From the NCBI GenBank assembly GCA_010279815.1, contig QEOQ01000694.1, positions 396,234 through 460,233 on the forward strand: DNA of 64,000 nt, written 5' to 3'. Position numbers and translations under genes: made by a program. Positions 10,146 through 21,264 of the stretch are shown here, piece after piece. The first letter of the stretch is position 1. Every line of letters begins with the position of its first letter. This DNA comes from Brachionus plicatilis (Eukaryota > Rotifera > Eurotatoria > Ploima > Brachionidae). Under the pieces are notes generated by a model. The model searched no databases and was not told where the DNA came from. It saw only the letters and a program-made list of their open reading frames with translations.

Positions 10146-11554
10146 ATTTTGGAATAATTCAAGTAAATTTAAGAGAAGAAAATTTATGATTCAAAGATAA
10201 CTTAATTATTTTATTATTTCTTTTTGGCTCCAGGTGTCTGTCCAATTGGCATTTAAAGCTGTTTAAGGACTGTGCAATGATCTAATAGTTATTAGATAAA
10301 TAACTATTTATTTAAAATCAACGATTTCCTATTACCTTGCAGTGATACAATTTTTTCCTATTTTCAAAAATAATACAAAAATATTTAGACCAGTTTATGT
10401 AAATTTTGTTAAAAATACAATATTCATTTAAATTATTTTTATTTTTAATACAATTATTTTTAATGAATTTAAATAAATTAAGTGTTAATCAGTCTCATGA
10501 GGCATGGGCACTAGCCTGTTGATTTACCTTGGAATGTTAGAAAAAAAATAATAAAAATGTATTTAAATAGTTAATTTTTCAAAAAAAAATAAATGCTTAA
10601 AGCTTTTTTTCGATGATGCGTGTAATATTATCAGTATTATTTTATTTAAAAGAAGAAATAAATGCAATTTTTATTTAGATGGAATTTTGAATGTTATCAT
10701 TTTATTTAAAAACTTTTTTCGATTTCTCAAAATTTAAAAAAATTGAAGCAAAATGACTCAAAAATTAATTTTGCTTTAGTAAAAAAAAAAACAAAATAAT
10801 ATAAAAAATTATATCATATAGTTGATCCAAAGTCAAATATTTTACTTAAGATAAAGTCAGCTATTATGCCTATTTTACCAAACAGAAATTTTACGTCAAA
10901 TGGACTTTGAGTTGATGTCTTACGAGCTAGTATATGGAAAGCAAATTGAATAGGCCTGTAAAACGGTAATCAGAAATTTAAATTTTGGATTTTTTATTCT
11001 AAATCAGTAGAAGAGATTGGTTATCAATTGAGAATTTTCCAAATTTAATTTAATTTAATTTTTAATATCAATTTTTTCATAGATTTTGGTTTAGAAAATA
11101 AATAAAATTTCAACTAAAATTTTTGAGATTTGATTATTTTAGATGATTTTGATAACAAATAAACATGTTTTTCATTTAAAATTTTTTTTCGTTTTTTTAT
11201 TTTAATATTCTAGGCTAAACAATTAAATAAAAGAAGTTATAATTGGCGTCTTGTGATAACGATTCTACTCGGCTAATTTACTAAGCACTAGTAAAATTCA
11301 TTAGTTTATTTATCTGCAGAAAAACTCATAATTGGATACGAAATTAATATTTTATTAATACTGAATTAGATAGAAAATGCTTTTCCCTTGATTTAGAGAT
11401 GAATATGATGCTAAAAATTCGAACTAAATATGTAAAAAATAATTCTTAAAAAATCCAAATGATACTTTAAAAAATGAAATAAAAATCTGGAAACAAAATT
11501 AATTTTGTAGACTAATAGCAGAAAAATATATTTCTAATCAATAATTATTGATAG
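10146..11554. other. AT-rich spacer without a supported gene
   Basis: No intact gene was found. A 48-bp repeat at 10483-10530 recurs at 42795-42845. A short stretch at 10900-10950 reads FELMSYELVYGKQIE, reminiscent of LTR-retrotransposon integrase, but it is too short to call. Confidence 0.5.
10483..10530. repeat. Short hairpin repeat shared with 42795-42845
   Basis: Both copies read GTTAATCAGTCT, about 15 variable bases, GGGCACTAGCCTGTTGATT, then (A/T)ACCTTG. GTTAATCA pairs with TGATTAAC (TGATTTAC here), giving a stem with a second small GGGC/GCCT hairpin inside. The variable spacer with conserved arms suggests a structured RNA end or a short mobile element tail. Confidence 0.55.
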
Positions 11555-14500
11555 TCAATCCTTTTTGTTTTTAATTTTTTGGACTAATTTGGGCGAGTCA
11601 ACAATTTCTTGACCAAGATACAGCATAACTCCCAAAGTTACCAAAGTTGCCAGTCCCCAGAATAAAACATATGAAAATTGCTCTTGGAATGTTTCTAAAA
11701 GAATATTTAATTTAAATTGCTAATTAATTTAAAATATTTTAATTTAAAATTACCTGCTGGAATAAGTAAGCTAATAATAAACATGGAAAATGTTCCAAGA
11801 CTGACGATTGGCAGCTTTATAAAAACAAAATTATTTAAAATTTTATAATAAAAATAGATTTACTATCAAATATTTTTTATTTTCGTTAGCAATCGGACAT
11901 TTTTCCAACTCAATGCATTCATTAGGCGCTACTTGATAATTGCCAAGAACTAAATCGATTGAATCCTTGAACAAAATACCAATTAGCCAAAAATAAAATC
12001 CTGTTTAATTTTTACTTGTCTGAATCCGTCATTGAAATTGTTTAAAAAATATCTTTGTAATGAATTGACACCATCTCTCATCATTCCGTAGGTAGTTCGT
12101 TTTCCAATACTTCAAAAAATATTATTCTAAATTATTAAAAAACAATTATTTCTTACCGGGTAAAATCAGACTTAAGAGCTCCTGTGCCAGCATACTGTAT
12201 ACTCAAAATATCTCCATTATCAGCCCAAACTAATTTTTAAAAAGCTAAAAATAATTCACTTTTATAAAAAGTGATTACCATTTCTGAATAAATTATTAAA
12301 GTTGTCATGATAATCAATAGCTTCAGTCTCACTAAGAAGATTCAATTTCTTGTTTTAAAATAAATAAAAAAAAGATTTCTTTTTTTTCAATTTTTTTACA
12401 ATTAATTGAATGTGAAGCATCCTTTTAGCCAAAAGACCTTGTACAACATTGGTTCTATCCAAACAGTCAATGCAATTTGTCCTAAAAACACCGCGTTGAG
12501 TGCTGAAAACTGAGCCATTTTTGTTGATGCAAAAATATCCAAGCGAATCTTGGTCATTTGCAAGACGATTGATCAAAATTGACAAACGATCCCATTGATT
12601 ACTTCCACATTGTTTGTGAAAATCAAAATACTCGTATCTAACAAATTTTATTTAATTTTTGAAAAAATTCAAAAATAACAATTTACCTAATCATTGGTTC
12701 ATTTAACATTTTCAACATTTCTGAATAAAACTTTTCCAATCTTCCCTCAGATCCGTGCTGATTGACCAAATTGATGCAAACTTGCTGATTATAAGTAAGC
12801 ATCAAATTGGAAAAGTGTTTTTTGCATGCTTCCAACTTAAATTTTTTTTTTTTGATTAAAATAAATAAAAAAATTGTTTTTAAATCAAATTAATCAAATA
12901 CTTGATTAGATGATTCATTGACTAAAATAGGAGGCTTGTATTTTAAATTTGGTTTTTGCGACCAAAATAAAGGTATAGACCCACGGACCTTTCGATGGAC
13001 TAAAAGTTTAAAAAATTTTTCAAAAAATAATTTTTTACTTGGACATAAGAGCATTTTATGTCTTGATAATTCAAAATTTGCTCGGTTTCAACGAAATTGG
13101 CCACATTACCCTCTTCATCAACACCTCTAACATTAAATCTAGTTCCTGCATTGCTACTGCTTCGCCTAGAAATAAGACCGAATTCAAAAGATTTGCCAGC
13201 TATTTCTACTCGATTTAAACTAATAACTTGAATAAAAAATTAGATAAGATTTTTTTGTTGTTGGGATATTTACAGCCAAGGATAATTGGAATTAAAAAAT
13301 TGCTGATTTCTTTGGTAGGATTGAGTGTTCTGATGAGATGATAATTCCACATATATCGTTTATCAGCCTTTAATTTTTTTTAATTTCAATTATTTCAATA
13401 AATTTTTTTTTAAATTACTCGTTCAAAAAGAGGCAAAGCTAAAAATTCCGGAGATGTCTCTTGAAGCTTTTGTAAGCTCAAAGTCAAATCATACGTGTAT
13501 GAAAAATAGAAATTTTGTGTTAATAAGAAATTTTCAACCATGCTTTTGTATGATGAATTGATTTTTTTCTTAAAATAAATTATTTTTGTAACTTTTTTTT
13601 TAATTTGAAATATAATTAGCCGTAATTTGGCAGTTTGAATTTGATGATCAATTTTTGATGTTCAAAATGATCAAATCAAGCTAAAACTTTTAAATAAATT
13701 GTTATTTCTTAATAGAAATAATACAGAGATACATTTTTGGATTAAACAAACTTTGTTAAATAAAAAAGTAAACTCTGCAATATCATAATGCATATTGTAG
13801 AGTGCACACCATCGAAATGATGTTATTTTAAATGGATAATTTTTTGCGAACTTCCGCAGATTTTACCTTAAGATTTAACAGAATATGTTGAAACTTAAAA
13901 TATACCTCTGCACTAATTCTAGTAAAAAATTAAAACTTATTTTATAGTTTTAGTCTGAATTGATCATTTGAGCATCAAAAATTGATCATAAACTTCAACT
14001 TGTCGTGAATTTATAAAAGTTAAAAATAGAAATTTCTAAATAATAAATAAATTATTTACTATGAATTAAAATGATTTTTTAACTAAAAGATTTAACAGAT
14101 AAAAAGACTATACTATAAAATGATAAATGATTAAAACAATTTGTTGATTCTAAGAGTGGAACTTCCGAGAATCCATCAGAATCAATACTCTGATGATAAT
14201 ATCAAAATAAAGCAAACAAGGATAATCGATGAAGTTCGGCCTTTTACCCCAGAAAAATCTTATAACCTTATATTACGTTTTCTAACCTTAAAAATTTTTT
14301 AATTTCTTACCAACATGTTGCTCATTTTAGCAATAACTATTTATTAAGAATTTTATTGAAATAAATTTAAATCAAATTCAATCAAATTTAAGGCACTGTC
14401 ATATTTAATACAAATTTTCAATGTATTAGATAAAACCAGAGTTGTTTTTAAGTCACAAGTCTTAAGTCAAGTCAAGTCAATGACTTGACTTAAATTTTTT

Positions 14501-16202
14501 TTTTTTTAAGTCAAGTCAATGACTTAAAATTTTTTTTTTTTTTTTTTAAAGTCAAGTCAGTGAATTGACTTTAAATTTTTTTTTTTTAAGTCAAGTCATA
14601 ACTTTGACTTAAATTTTTGTGACTTAGACTTAAAACTGTGACTTAAAAACAAGTCTGGATAAAACTAAAGTTAATTCAAGTAATTTTATTTATAGAAAAA
14701 TCTCATCGCCAAAAATTAATTTTGCATCCTTGAGTTTTGAATTAAATTTAGAATTGTCAATGAAGATAAAATAAATTAGAATAAAAAATTAATTAATACA
14801 TTTAAATTTTTTTATTATTATTTAGCATTTTATAAAAAAAAATTTCATTAAACAATTGGAATCTGTTGAGTATACAACTAGAAAAATTAATTTTTGATCA
14901 GAAATTAACCAAAGTTCAAAACTTGGATTTCCTGCTCAACGAACGCAACCAAAAACGGAATTAGAAATTATTCTGAGTTTCATGTCAACGCTTACCGCGA
15001 TATTATTTTCAGAATGAAATTTGCTAGTTTGAGAATTATTATTTTTTAAATAGATAGAAAATTCGTTTAACAGATTTTAATATTTAGCAGAATGGTTAAG
15101 GAATTAGTTCCAAGTGTTATCAAAATAAATTCTAAGGCTGAAAAGAAAACGATGCCAATCTTATCAAAATATTTAAAAGGAACAAAAATGATATATAATT
15201 TAAAATTATTGAAAAAAAATTATTTCGATACTGCAGTCAATGATTAAACTTTTTTACAAACCTAATTGCAAATGTTTGGAATATTTTACCAAGAGAAGTT
15301 TTTGAACAAGAAGCAATTAATGATTTTAAAAATAAACTTGAGAACTATTTTAAGAAAAATAAAATTGATTGTACAGGTTACTATAGTGCAACTAACCCTT
15401 ACACTAAGATGACTTTTAGTTGTTCCTTATCAAAAGACTTATTATTATATTATTTTTATTAAATGCATTAAATTTTTTTATGAGTTTATAGTTTACTAAA
15501 TAAAATTGAATTAAAAAAAATAAATTTTTTTTTTACTTTTAATCCCTAAAACATTGAATTATTTCAAAAAATACCGGTTCAATTTTAAAACTTTAAATCC
15601 AGCATTGAGTCTGTAAATAATTAAGAGTGGTACTTTAGCTATTATTTTGGACTTAGAAATAATTTTTGTTGATTCTAAATTAAAGACTAATCAATGAAAT
15701 ATTTTTTTTAAATACCTCAAGTTCATTCATGTGATTCTCATTACGATAAAAAGGAATCATCTCAAATTTTTCGCATTTCCAAATATCATGTTCATTTAAA
15801 ACTCCAACCTTGGATTTTCCAGTAATTACAATTAGATAATGGCCTTCTGTTTAAAATTTTTTAATATTTGTAATTAAATCAAAAATTTAAATCAAACCAA
15901 CCTGAAACTAGTTTGATTGAACCAACTATTCCATCGATAGGTTTTTGGGTAGCACTTGTTGGAATTGAATTTTGATCTTGAGAATTTTATATTCTAAAAT
16001 TGATAGATTAAATAAAACATGATGTACCTTTTAAGCTGATTTCGTTGCTTAATCGGTCGATGGCAATCACTTCATTAGTCTGGTAAGACTGTATGTATAA
16101 AAATTCATCAGATATATGACTAAAATTTGAAAAAAATTACTTAAAAAAATTTAATTAAGTTAGATAAAATTACACTACAAAATTTGAGTAGGTCGATGTC
16201 AT
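11555..16202 (-). CDS. SACM1L: Phosphatidylinositol-phosphate phosphatase SAC1
   Basis: This complete gene has sixteen exons, all with GT-AG ends and consistent phase: 16202-16174, 16119-16028, 15976-15902, 15846-15716, 13568-13419, 13367-13274, 13226-13039, 12988-12902, 12835-12687, 12637-12400, 12348-12279, 12229-12157, 12109-12016, 11965-11864, 11814-11754 and 11694-11555. They encode 590 residues, close to the 587 of human SAC1. The enzyme dephosphorylates PI4P at the ER and Golgi membranes. The Sac catalytic signature [12 protein letters not shown] (CX5R) is in exon 10. Other landmarks are [10 protein letters not shown] (exon 5), VRGSIPLFW (exon 8), [15 protein letters not shown] (exon 12) and [15 protein letters not shown] (exons 13-14). 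Two C-terminal membrane segments ([20 protein letters not shown] and [20 protein letters not shown]) anchor it. Intron 4 is about 2.1 kb and packed with transposon debris; nearly all the others are under 70 nt. Confidence 0.96.
13629..14004. repeat. Palindromic MITE in SACM1L intron 4 (copy 4)
   Basis: The left end GGCAGTTTGAATTTGATGAT is mirrored by the right end (minus strand GACAAGTTGAAGTTTATGAT). Then GATCAATTTTTGATGTTCAAA and its inverse continue the stem. The ends resemble diverged versions of the GGCATTGTGAA family. Flanks CGTAATTT and CGTGAATTT may be a decayed target duplication. Confidence 0.6.
14437..14657. repeat. Non-autonomous hAT MITE in SACM1L intron 4
   Basis: It starts CAGAGTTGTTTTTAAGTCAC and ends GTGACTTAAAAACAAGTCTG. 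It is flanked by a perfect 8-bp duplication GATAAAAC (14429-14436 and 14658-14665). The interior is several AAGTCAAGTCAATGACTTGA-type palindromes separated by poly-T. The termini match the element at 4474-4779, so both belong to one family. Confidence 0.9.
15092..15413 (+). pseudogene. Non-LTR retrotransposon reverse-transcriptase relic
   Basis: In broken frames the stretch reads [19 protein letters not shown].. and then [31 protein letters not shown]. This matches the typical C-terminal end of LINE reverse transcriptases (VxNxWNxLPxxV...vxxFKxxLdxyf). It lies inside SACM1L intron 4, antisense to the gene. A TTATTATATTATT tract shortly after may be the remains of its tail. Confidence 0.65.
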
Positions 16203-16387
16203 ATTTAGTTTAATCTAAATTGAAATTAAGACAAAATGGTATCCTTGTAGCCTTTAAACGCAATTTTTACGTCGCGTTGAATTTAAAAAAAAAAAAATTT
16301 CCTCCGTTTTTATTTATTTATTTAGGAAAATAGAAAAATCTGATAAAATAACAAAAAACGAAGCTGTTTGATTTGAATTGCTTCATT
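16203..16387 (-). promoter_or_regulatory. Short EIF3J-SACM1L spacer with splice-acceptor-like site
   Basis: Only 185 bp separate the EIF3J stop from the SACM1L start on the same strand. A strong 3' splice-site-like sequence, TTTCAATTTAG on the minus strand, ends at 16215, 12 nt before the SACM1L ATG. It could accept a spliced leader or close a 5'-UTR intron. No TATA box was seen. Confidence 0.4.
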
Positions 16388-17252
16388 TTACATAAAATCA
16401 TCATCTCCATCTTCCAAAATATCGTCCCTAACAAATGAATCAAAATCAGCCTTAACTCGATCAAATTCCATTTTGATTCTAGCTTTGGCTTTTCCTTTCG
16501 GTTTTTGATCTTTGGATTTAGCTTGTTTTTCTTCGTTGGACTTTTGCTCGTATAAAATTCGCATTTGGTTTGCCAATTTTTTACAAGAATCAGAATTCAC
16601 TGAAAATTTGAAATTAAAAAAAATAATTAAAATTTTTGCTTAATATTTTCTTACATCCTTTGCACAATGTTTTGAAAAGCTCTTCTAAAAATTCAACATA
16701 AAGTGAAGAACCCTAGAACCAAAAATTAGTTTTATTTTTACTTAAAATTTCAGTTAATGACTCATTACACTATAAACATTAACTCGAGCGTAAAGTCTAG
16801 CTATAAAGTCTTGATATTCCTCTTTGGTTTTGAGGGACATTTCGTCTAAGGATTTGCTTAAACCAAACAGTTCTTGAGTGTGCTCGTAGTCCGATTTTAA
16901 CTGGGCTTCTTTTTTCTCTTCTTCCGTCATTTCTTTAACTTCTTTGGCGACAGCAGGAACTTTTTTTGACTCTTTGGGTGCCGGTTTTGACGGCTTGGCT
17001 AGTTAAAATTAAAAAATTGATTTTGCATTTGGAATTAATGACAAATTTACGCTTATCTTCTTCCCAGTTTTCTTTTGTATCCTCTTCGTCCTCCCAACTT
17101 TCTTTTATATTGTCATCTTCCCAACTTTCTTTGACCGCTAGTTTTGAGCCTGCTTCTTCATCCTCATCCCAGTCGTCTTTTACTATTTTAAATTTTAAAT
17201 GAAAATTAAATAAAAATAGCTTGTTTAATAATTTATTACCCCAATCAGACAT
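16388..17252 (-). CDS. EIF3J: Translation initiation factor 3 subunit J
   Basis: Five exons, 17252-17240, 17182-17051, 16998-16769, 16712-16655 and 16599-16388, encode 214 residues (human protein 258). The factor sits at the 40S decoding centre with eIF3 and eIF1A and influences mRNA entry and release. The N-terminus is MSDW followed by acidic Trp repeats (DDWDEDEE, KESWEDD, KESWEDEED, KENWEED), as in the family. A Lys-rich KPAPKESKK segment leads into the conserved helical core (LKSDYEHTQELFGL, then KEEYQDFIARLYAR and SLYVEFLEELFK). The lysine-rich tail ends ...DDDFM, matching the usual C-terminal DFM. An acceptor-like TTAAATTTAG ends 30 nt before the ATG. SACM1L follows directly downstream on the same strand. 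Confidence 0.93.
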
Positions 17253-18344
17253 TTTTTTTAAAAAAAAAAGTTATTGAAGCTTCTAAATTTAAGAAAAAAA
17301 TGTATCAATTTTTATCAATTAAATGGTGAGAAATGAAGCAAAAAATAAGTAATTATTAATTTTTTTAGATAGTTGTGTGAATGTAAAATTTTAAATTCAT
17401 GCTGAAATTTATGGATTTTTTACCAAATATGTGAATGTGTTCAGCTTTAAAAAAAAAGCAAAAAAAATTACACTTTTAGTCAGAATTTTTTTTAATTTTA
17501 AATATTGTTTTTATTAAAAAATTGAAGGTGCAAAACTTAGTAATTAATCTCACCAAAAATTTTTTTATCTAGTCAAACTTTGTGAAGAAATTAAAATTTT
17601 CGGGTACCGTCCTTTTTACTCTAAAAAAGTAATTTAATAGATTATTTTATTCAAATTATCAATTATATCAATTATTTAATTATATCAATTAATTGTTGTT
17701 ATTTCATCAGTTTTTATACATTATTTTTATAAATTCTAGTCATATGTGTCTTTAATGTATTTAATGTATTTTTGTAATGTAAAATTACTCCGGGTGATTT
17801 TCCCTTTTTTTAGCATTTTTTTAGGGAATAATATTCTAGGTAGAATAAAAGTAACTTTTATAGACTCAATATTTTTTTGGGTCTGAAAAGGTTACTTTTG
17901 TTCTACCTAGAATATTTAGGGTAGAGTAAAAGAATCCTAACTCAAATTTTCTATGTCCCTATTTTCGAAGTCTTTTTATTCGATTTTAAGCGCACTGACA
18001 ATAAAATCTTATTTTTTTTAGCTGCTTTAAAAAAAAAAAATTTTGATGCCCTTCTTGCTTGAGGATGACAAGATGTAAATTTAAATGATGCGTAAATGTT
18101 AAAGTTTCATAAGACGAAAATGAAGAATTTGAAAAAATTATTCATTGATCAACCCTTATTTTAATAATATTTTTTCCAAGCAAGATTTTTTATACAGGGA
18201 ATTTTTGTTCGTTATCACTATTTGAAATTTAAAAATCTTGTTCTTATCATCGGTATATAATGATATATAATTTAATAGAGAATTACACAAGCAATTTTAT
18301 CAATATATATAATAATCTTTAGTTAAATTTAAATATGGCATGCG
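17253..18344. other. AT-rich spacer upstream of EIF3J
   Basis: No gene was found. A small inverted repeat lies at 17830-17916. The EIF3J promoter should lie at the left edge, but no core element is recognisable. Confidence 0.5.
17830..17916. repeat. Imperfect inverted repeat
   Basis: AATATTCTAGGTAGAA..AAAGTAAC..AGAC and its inverse GTCT..GTTACTTTTGTTCTACCTAGAATATT form a hairpin of about 37-bp arms with a short T-rich loop. It could be a small MITE; no target duplication was identified. Confidence 0.6.
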
Positions 18345-19450
18345 CCAGTAGGAATTAACAATTTGCATCTTTTTTCAAAATTTGAAAAAACATTTTTAAG
18401 CTCATCCGGCGAGATTTTTTTACCACTGTTCCCAGATTCGCCTTAAATAATCAAATTTTTTTGGAATTGGATTGTAAGCAATCTTTTTTAAATGAATCAG
18501 TAGATAAAAACACACGAGTTTAGATCAGGTGAGAGTATGGTTGATTAAATGGAAAATGAAAATGGCTGCTGAAAAATGTAGCCAAGTCATTTTCTCTGGT
18601 AACTCATCCAAAAACCAACATATTGACGCAAATTTATTTAATAAAAAAATCCCCTACGAAAAAAATCCAATTTTTTTAGGAATAACATTTGATGAAAATT
18701 TGTGTTTCAATTCACAAATTGATTTTATAAGAGGACGATGCGTTGATCGAATAAATATTATAAAAATCCTTTCAAGTAAATTTTGGAAGTTGAAAAAAGA
18801 CACCCTTCTTAATATTTACAAAACATTAATTGGCTCGGTAATTGACTACAGTTTTTTTATTCCTACTCTAACGTCAAATTCCAATCTTTCTAAGATCCAA
18901 ACCATACAAAAAATCTCAATTAAGTCCATCTACCACTTTCCTTTCGATACACCGTCAGATCTATTAGATAAGTTTCTTGAAGAAATAAAGTTTGACAAAA
19001 CCGAAGTCCGCCTCCACAAACTGTTCGTTAAGTACATTAAAAAATGCTTTATTTTTAAAAACAAAATTATTCTTGAGCTAATAAAAGACTATGTCAGTGC
19101 CTTTGTTAACAGCTCAAGATTATGCAGTAACAAAACACCACTCTGTGGTATCTGGAATGAGATAAATGAATGGATGATTGAAAATGGGTTTTCTACTTAA
19201 ACTCGTTTCTTTTTCTTTTTTTTTTTTAAATCATTTAAAATTAACTAAAAATTATTTATTTACTGATTTTATTAACGAAAACTATTAAATAAAAAAAACA
19301 GAAAAACAATGGCGAAAGGAGTTATATTACTCAGAGCCATTTAAATTTTTGAAATAAACTTTTAAAAAAAAAAAAAATCAGGTGAGAGTTGGGCCATAAA
19401 TCATTGTTGATAAATTTGCGAGCAAACCGCTCACCCAGCCATGCTTGAAA
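18345..19450 (-). pseudogene. Mariner-like transposase relic split by a LINE
   Basis: On the minus strand, the sequence right of the LINE reads AWLGERFARKFINNDLWPNS, like the WL..RF..R.I....WP..SPDL region of mariner-type transposases. Left of the LINE it continues in broken frames as KIAYNPIPKKFDYLRRIWEQW, like the Y..P....LK..I... segment. Frameshifts and stops make it clearly dead. The LINE at 18537-19376 lies within it. Confidence 0.55.
18537..19376 (+). mobile_element. 5'-truncated jockey/CR1-type LINE copy
   Basis: An 840-bp insertion ending in poly-A, flanked by a perfect 13-bp target duplication ATCAGGTGAGAGT (18524-18536 and 19377-19389). That is direct evidence of target-primed insertion. 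It carries the 3' end of a reverse-transcriptase frame, open to the stop at 19198-19200, about 220 residues. The segment reads WLIKWKMKMAAEKCS.. then IFLGITFDENLCFNSQIDFI, LLNIYKTLIGSVIDYSFF and a thumb region. This is the classic order after the catalytic FADD, which lies in the missing 5' part. A 3' UTR of about 175 bp precedes the tail. The intact frame and perfect duplication suggest a young insertion. Confidence 0.9.
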
Positions 19451-19979
19451 AACGTTTAATTTTTATAAAATTAATTGTTTTATTCTCTTTAAAATGACAC
19501 AACGATGGAAAGAAGAATTTTTATTTCAAAAAGTGAAAGTGAAAAAAAATCACCCTCTATTTTCAGGAGACTTTTTACCTTATTTTACCTTTAAATTAAA
19601 AAAATTTAAAAATTAAATCTAAAAAAAAATATTTTTTTTTTATTTTATTTTTCAATTAATTTATTATAAATTTAAATTTAGAGTTATTAAAAAAATTCTT
19701 CAAAGCTCGAAAGGCATTTTAACAATATTTGATTGCTAAAAAGCCTTTCAAAATTAGGAAAATAATATTAATTTTTTTCATATTAATAGAAAAATTTCCA
19801 AAATACTTTGCAAATTTATTATAAATTTTTTGTCTTTTCACGGAATTGCAGAATTTTTGCATACACTTTTTTTGGGTTAAGCGTATTTTTTTAACAAAAA
19901 TGGAAATATCAAACAAATTAAGCGCTTAATTTTTTTAATTTATTTTAAAAATAAAATTTTTCTATTAAAAATTATAAAA
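19451..19979. other. AT-rich spacer before the EF-hand gene
   Basis: No supported gene. An open stretch on the minus strand at 19719-19916 has low-complexity Lys/Ile/Phe composition and is probably chance. No TATA box precedes the ATG at 19980. Confidence 0.5.
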
Positions 19980-20723
19980 ATGAAACAAAAATCGAATTAT
20001 CAGTCGGCTATACCTTCTTTTTTGATTGAAAAGTATGACTATGATCAAGATCTGCGAAAAATCAAGTCTCATAAAAATTCTAATTTTACACAAGAATTCA
20101 ATTTTACAGTCTTAGAAGATAATTTTGAAAGATTAAAAAAAAAACTGGATATAGACAAGCTAGAATCACTTATTAAAACGTCTTTTAAATCTTTTGATAT
20201 TGAAAACAAAGGTGAAATGGACATTGATGACATTAGAAATTGTGTGTATACAATGAATTTATGTCCAAATGATGTTCAATTTAATGAAATTTTTAAAAAA
20301 ATGAAAGTGAGTTTTGCCAAGCGGAAAAAAAACCAATCCGAACTAATGAATGGATCAAAAATAAGCTATGAGACATTTTCCAGAGTAATGCTTCCAATTT
20401 TAGTGTCAGGAGAACTTGACACAAAATCAGAAGAACTGCTGGAGAAGGCATTCAAAGTAATAAGTGATGGAGAAGAAAAAGTCGATTGGAAAAAATTAGA
20501 AGATCTGCTTTGTTCTTATGGCGAAAAGTTTAAAAGCGAAGAAATTGAACATATGGCAGAGTTTGTAAACAAGTTTATTGATAAAAATTTTTTACTATTC
20601 AAGTCTTATGTTCCATTTCTTAGCAGAGAAATAGATCATGAATCATTTTTTAAAAATTCAGATACTTTTAGCAAAAAGGAGATTTTAAAAAACCTTGGCT
20701 TCAATTTAAATGAATCGATATAG
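19980..20723 (+). CDS. EF-hand protein resembling dynein regulatory complex subunit 8
   Basis: Intronless, 247 residues. Residues about 60-95 form an EF-hand (SLIKTSFKSFDIENKGEMDIDDIRNCVYTMNLCP) whose loop keeps Asp at positions 1, 9 and 11 but has Asp rather than Glu at position 12. Residues 120-136 (ISYETFSRVMLPIL) correspond to the degenerate second hand. A third, EELLEKAFKVISDGEEKVDWKKLEDLLCSYGE, has a poor loop. This order and the LCP and LEKAF motifs fit EFCAB2/DRC8, a component of the nexin link between doublet microtubules in motile cilia. Other calmodulin-like ciliary proteins cannot be excluded. The C-terminal 45 residues are lineage-specific. A possible AATAAA-like signal lies about 45 nt past the stop. 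Confidence 0.6.
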   Translation: MKQKSNYQSAIPSFLIEKYDYDQDLRKIKSHKNSNFTQEFNFTVLEDNFERLKKKLDIDKLESLIKTSFKSFDIENKGEMDIDDIRNCVYTMNLCPNDVQFNEIFKKMKVSFAKRKKNQSELMNGSKISYETFSRVMLPILVSGELDTKSEELLEKAFKVISDGEEKVDWKKLEDLLCSYGEKFKSEEIEHMAEFVNKFIDKNFLLFKSYVPFLSREIDHESFFKNSDTFSKKEILKNLGFNLNESI

Positions 20724-21017
20724 AATTTAATTATTTATTTTATTTAAATTATATGGCTCAAAAAGAAAATAAACACTTAATAACATAATTAATTGTTATA
20801 TAATTGTCTTTATGAATCGTCAAGGCTATGATTTTTTTAAAGTATTAGTCCATTATTATTTTCTTTATTTGTTAATAATTAAATTTTATTTTTATTAAAT
20901 TAAATTTGAATAAAATACACCAAATAATTGATATTCATTAAAGTGAAATTATTGAAATTAATTCAAAAATTTCATAAGTCAAATCAAATAACTTAACTAA
21001 TAAAATAAGGAAAAATA

Positions 21018-21264
21018 TTAAGCCGTCATATCAATAATTAGATTGTCATATGAAAATAAATAAAGATCGTCATATAAAAATTAAACGGGGTCCGGGGCAG
21101 AGCCCTGGTTTAGGGATTCGGGTATGCTGTAGATTAGAGAACTACTATTTAAAATTATAATTTATAATTAAACTTTTAATAAATTAAAATCGTTAATTTA
21201 ACTATCCATATGACGATTTTATTTATTTTCATATGACAATCTAATTATTGATATGACGGGTTAA
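21018..21264. repeat. TTAA-flanked MITE with perfect long inverted ends
   Basis: TTAA occurs at both edges (21018-21021, 21261-21264), the target site duplicated by piggyBac-type transposases. The inverted ends (CCGTCATATCAATAATTAG and on through ATTGTCATATGAAAATAAATAAA) match over about 45 bp with a single mismatch at the outermost base. The core contains a G-rich patch, GGGGTCCGGGGCAGAGCCC, unusual in this genome. The near-perfect arms imply a recent insertion. Confidence 0.8.

Noticed and set aside
10880..10955. Possible LTR-retrotransposon integrase fragment (YELVYGKQIE)
   Set aside because: Only about 15 residues agree and no other pol domain or LTR is visible nearby.
12918..13130. Plus-strand open frame of 70 codons
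   Set aside because: It overlaps SACM1L exons 7 and 8 and the intron between them, antisense.
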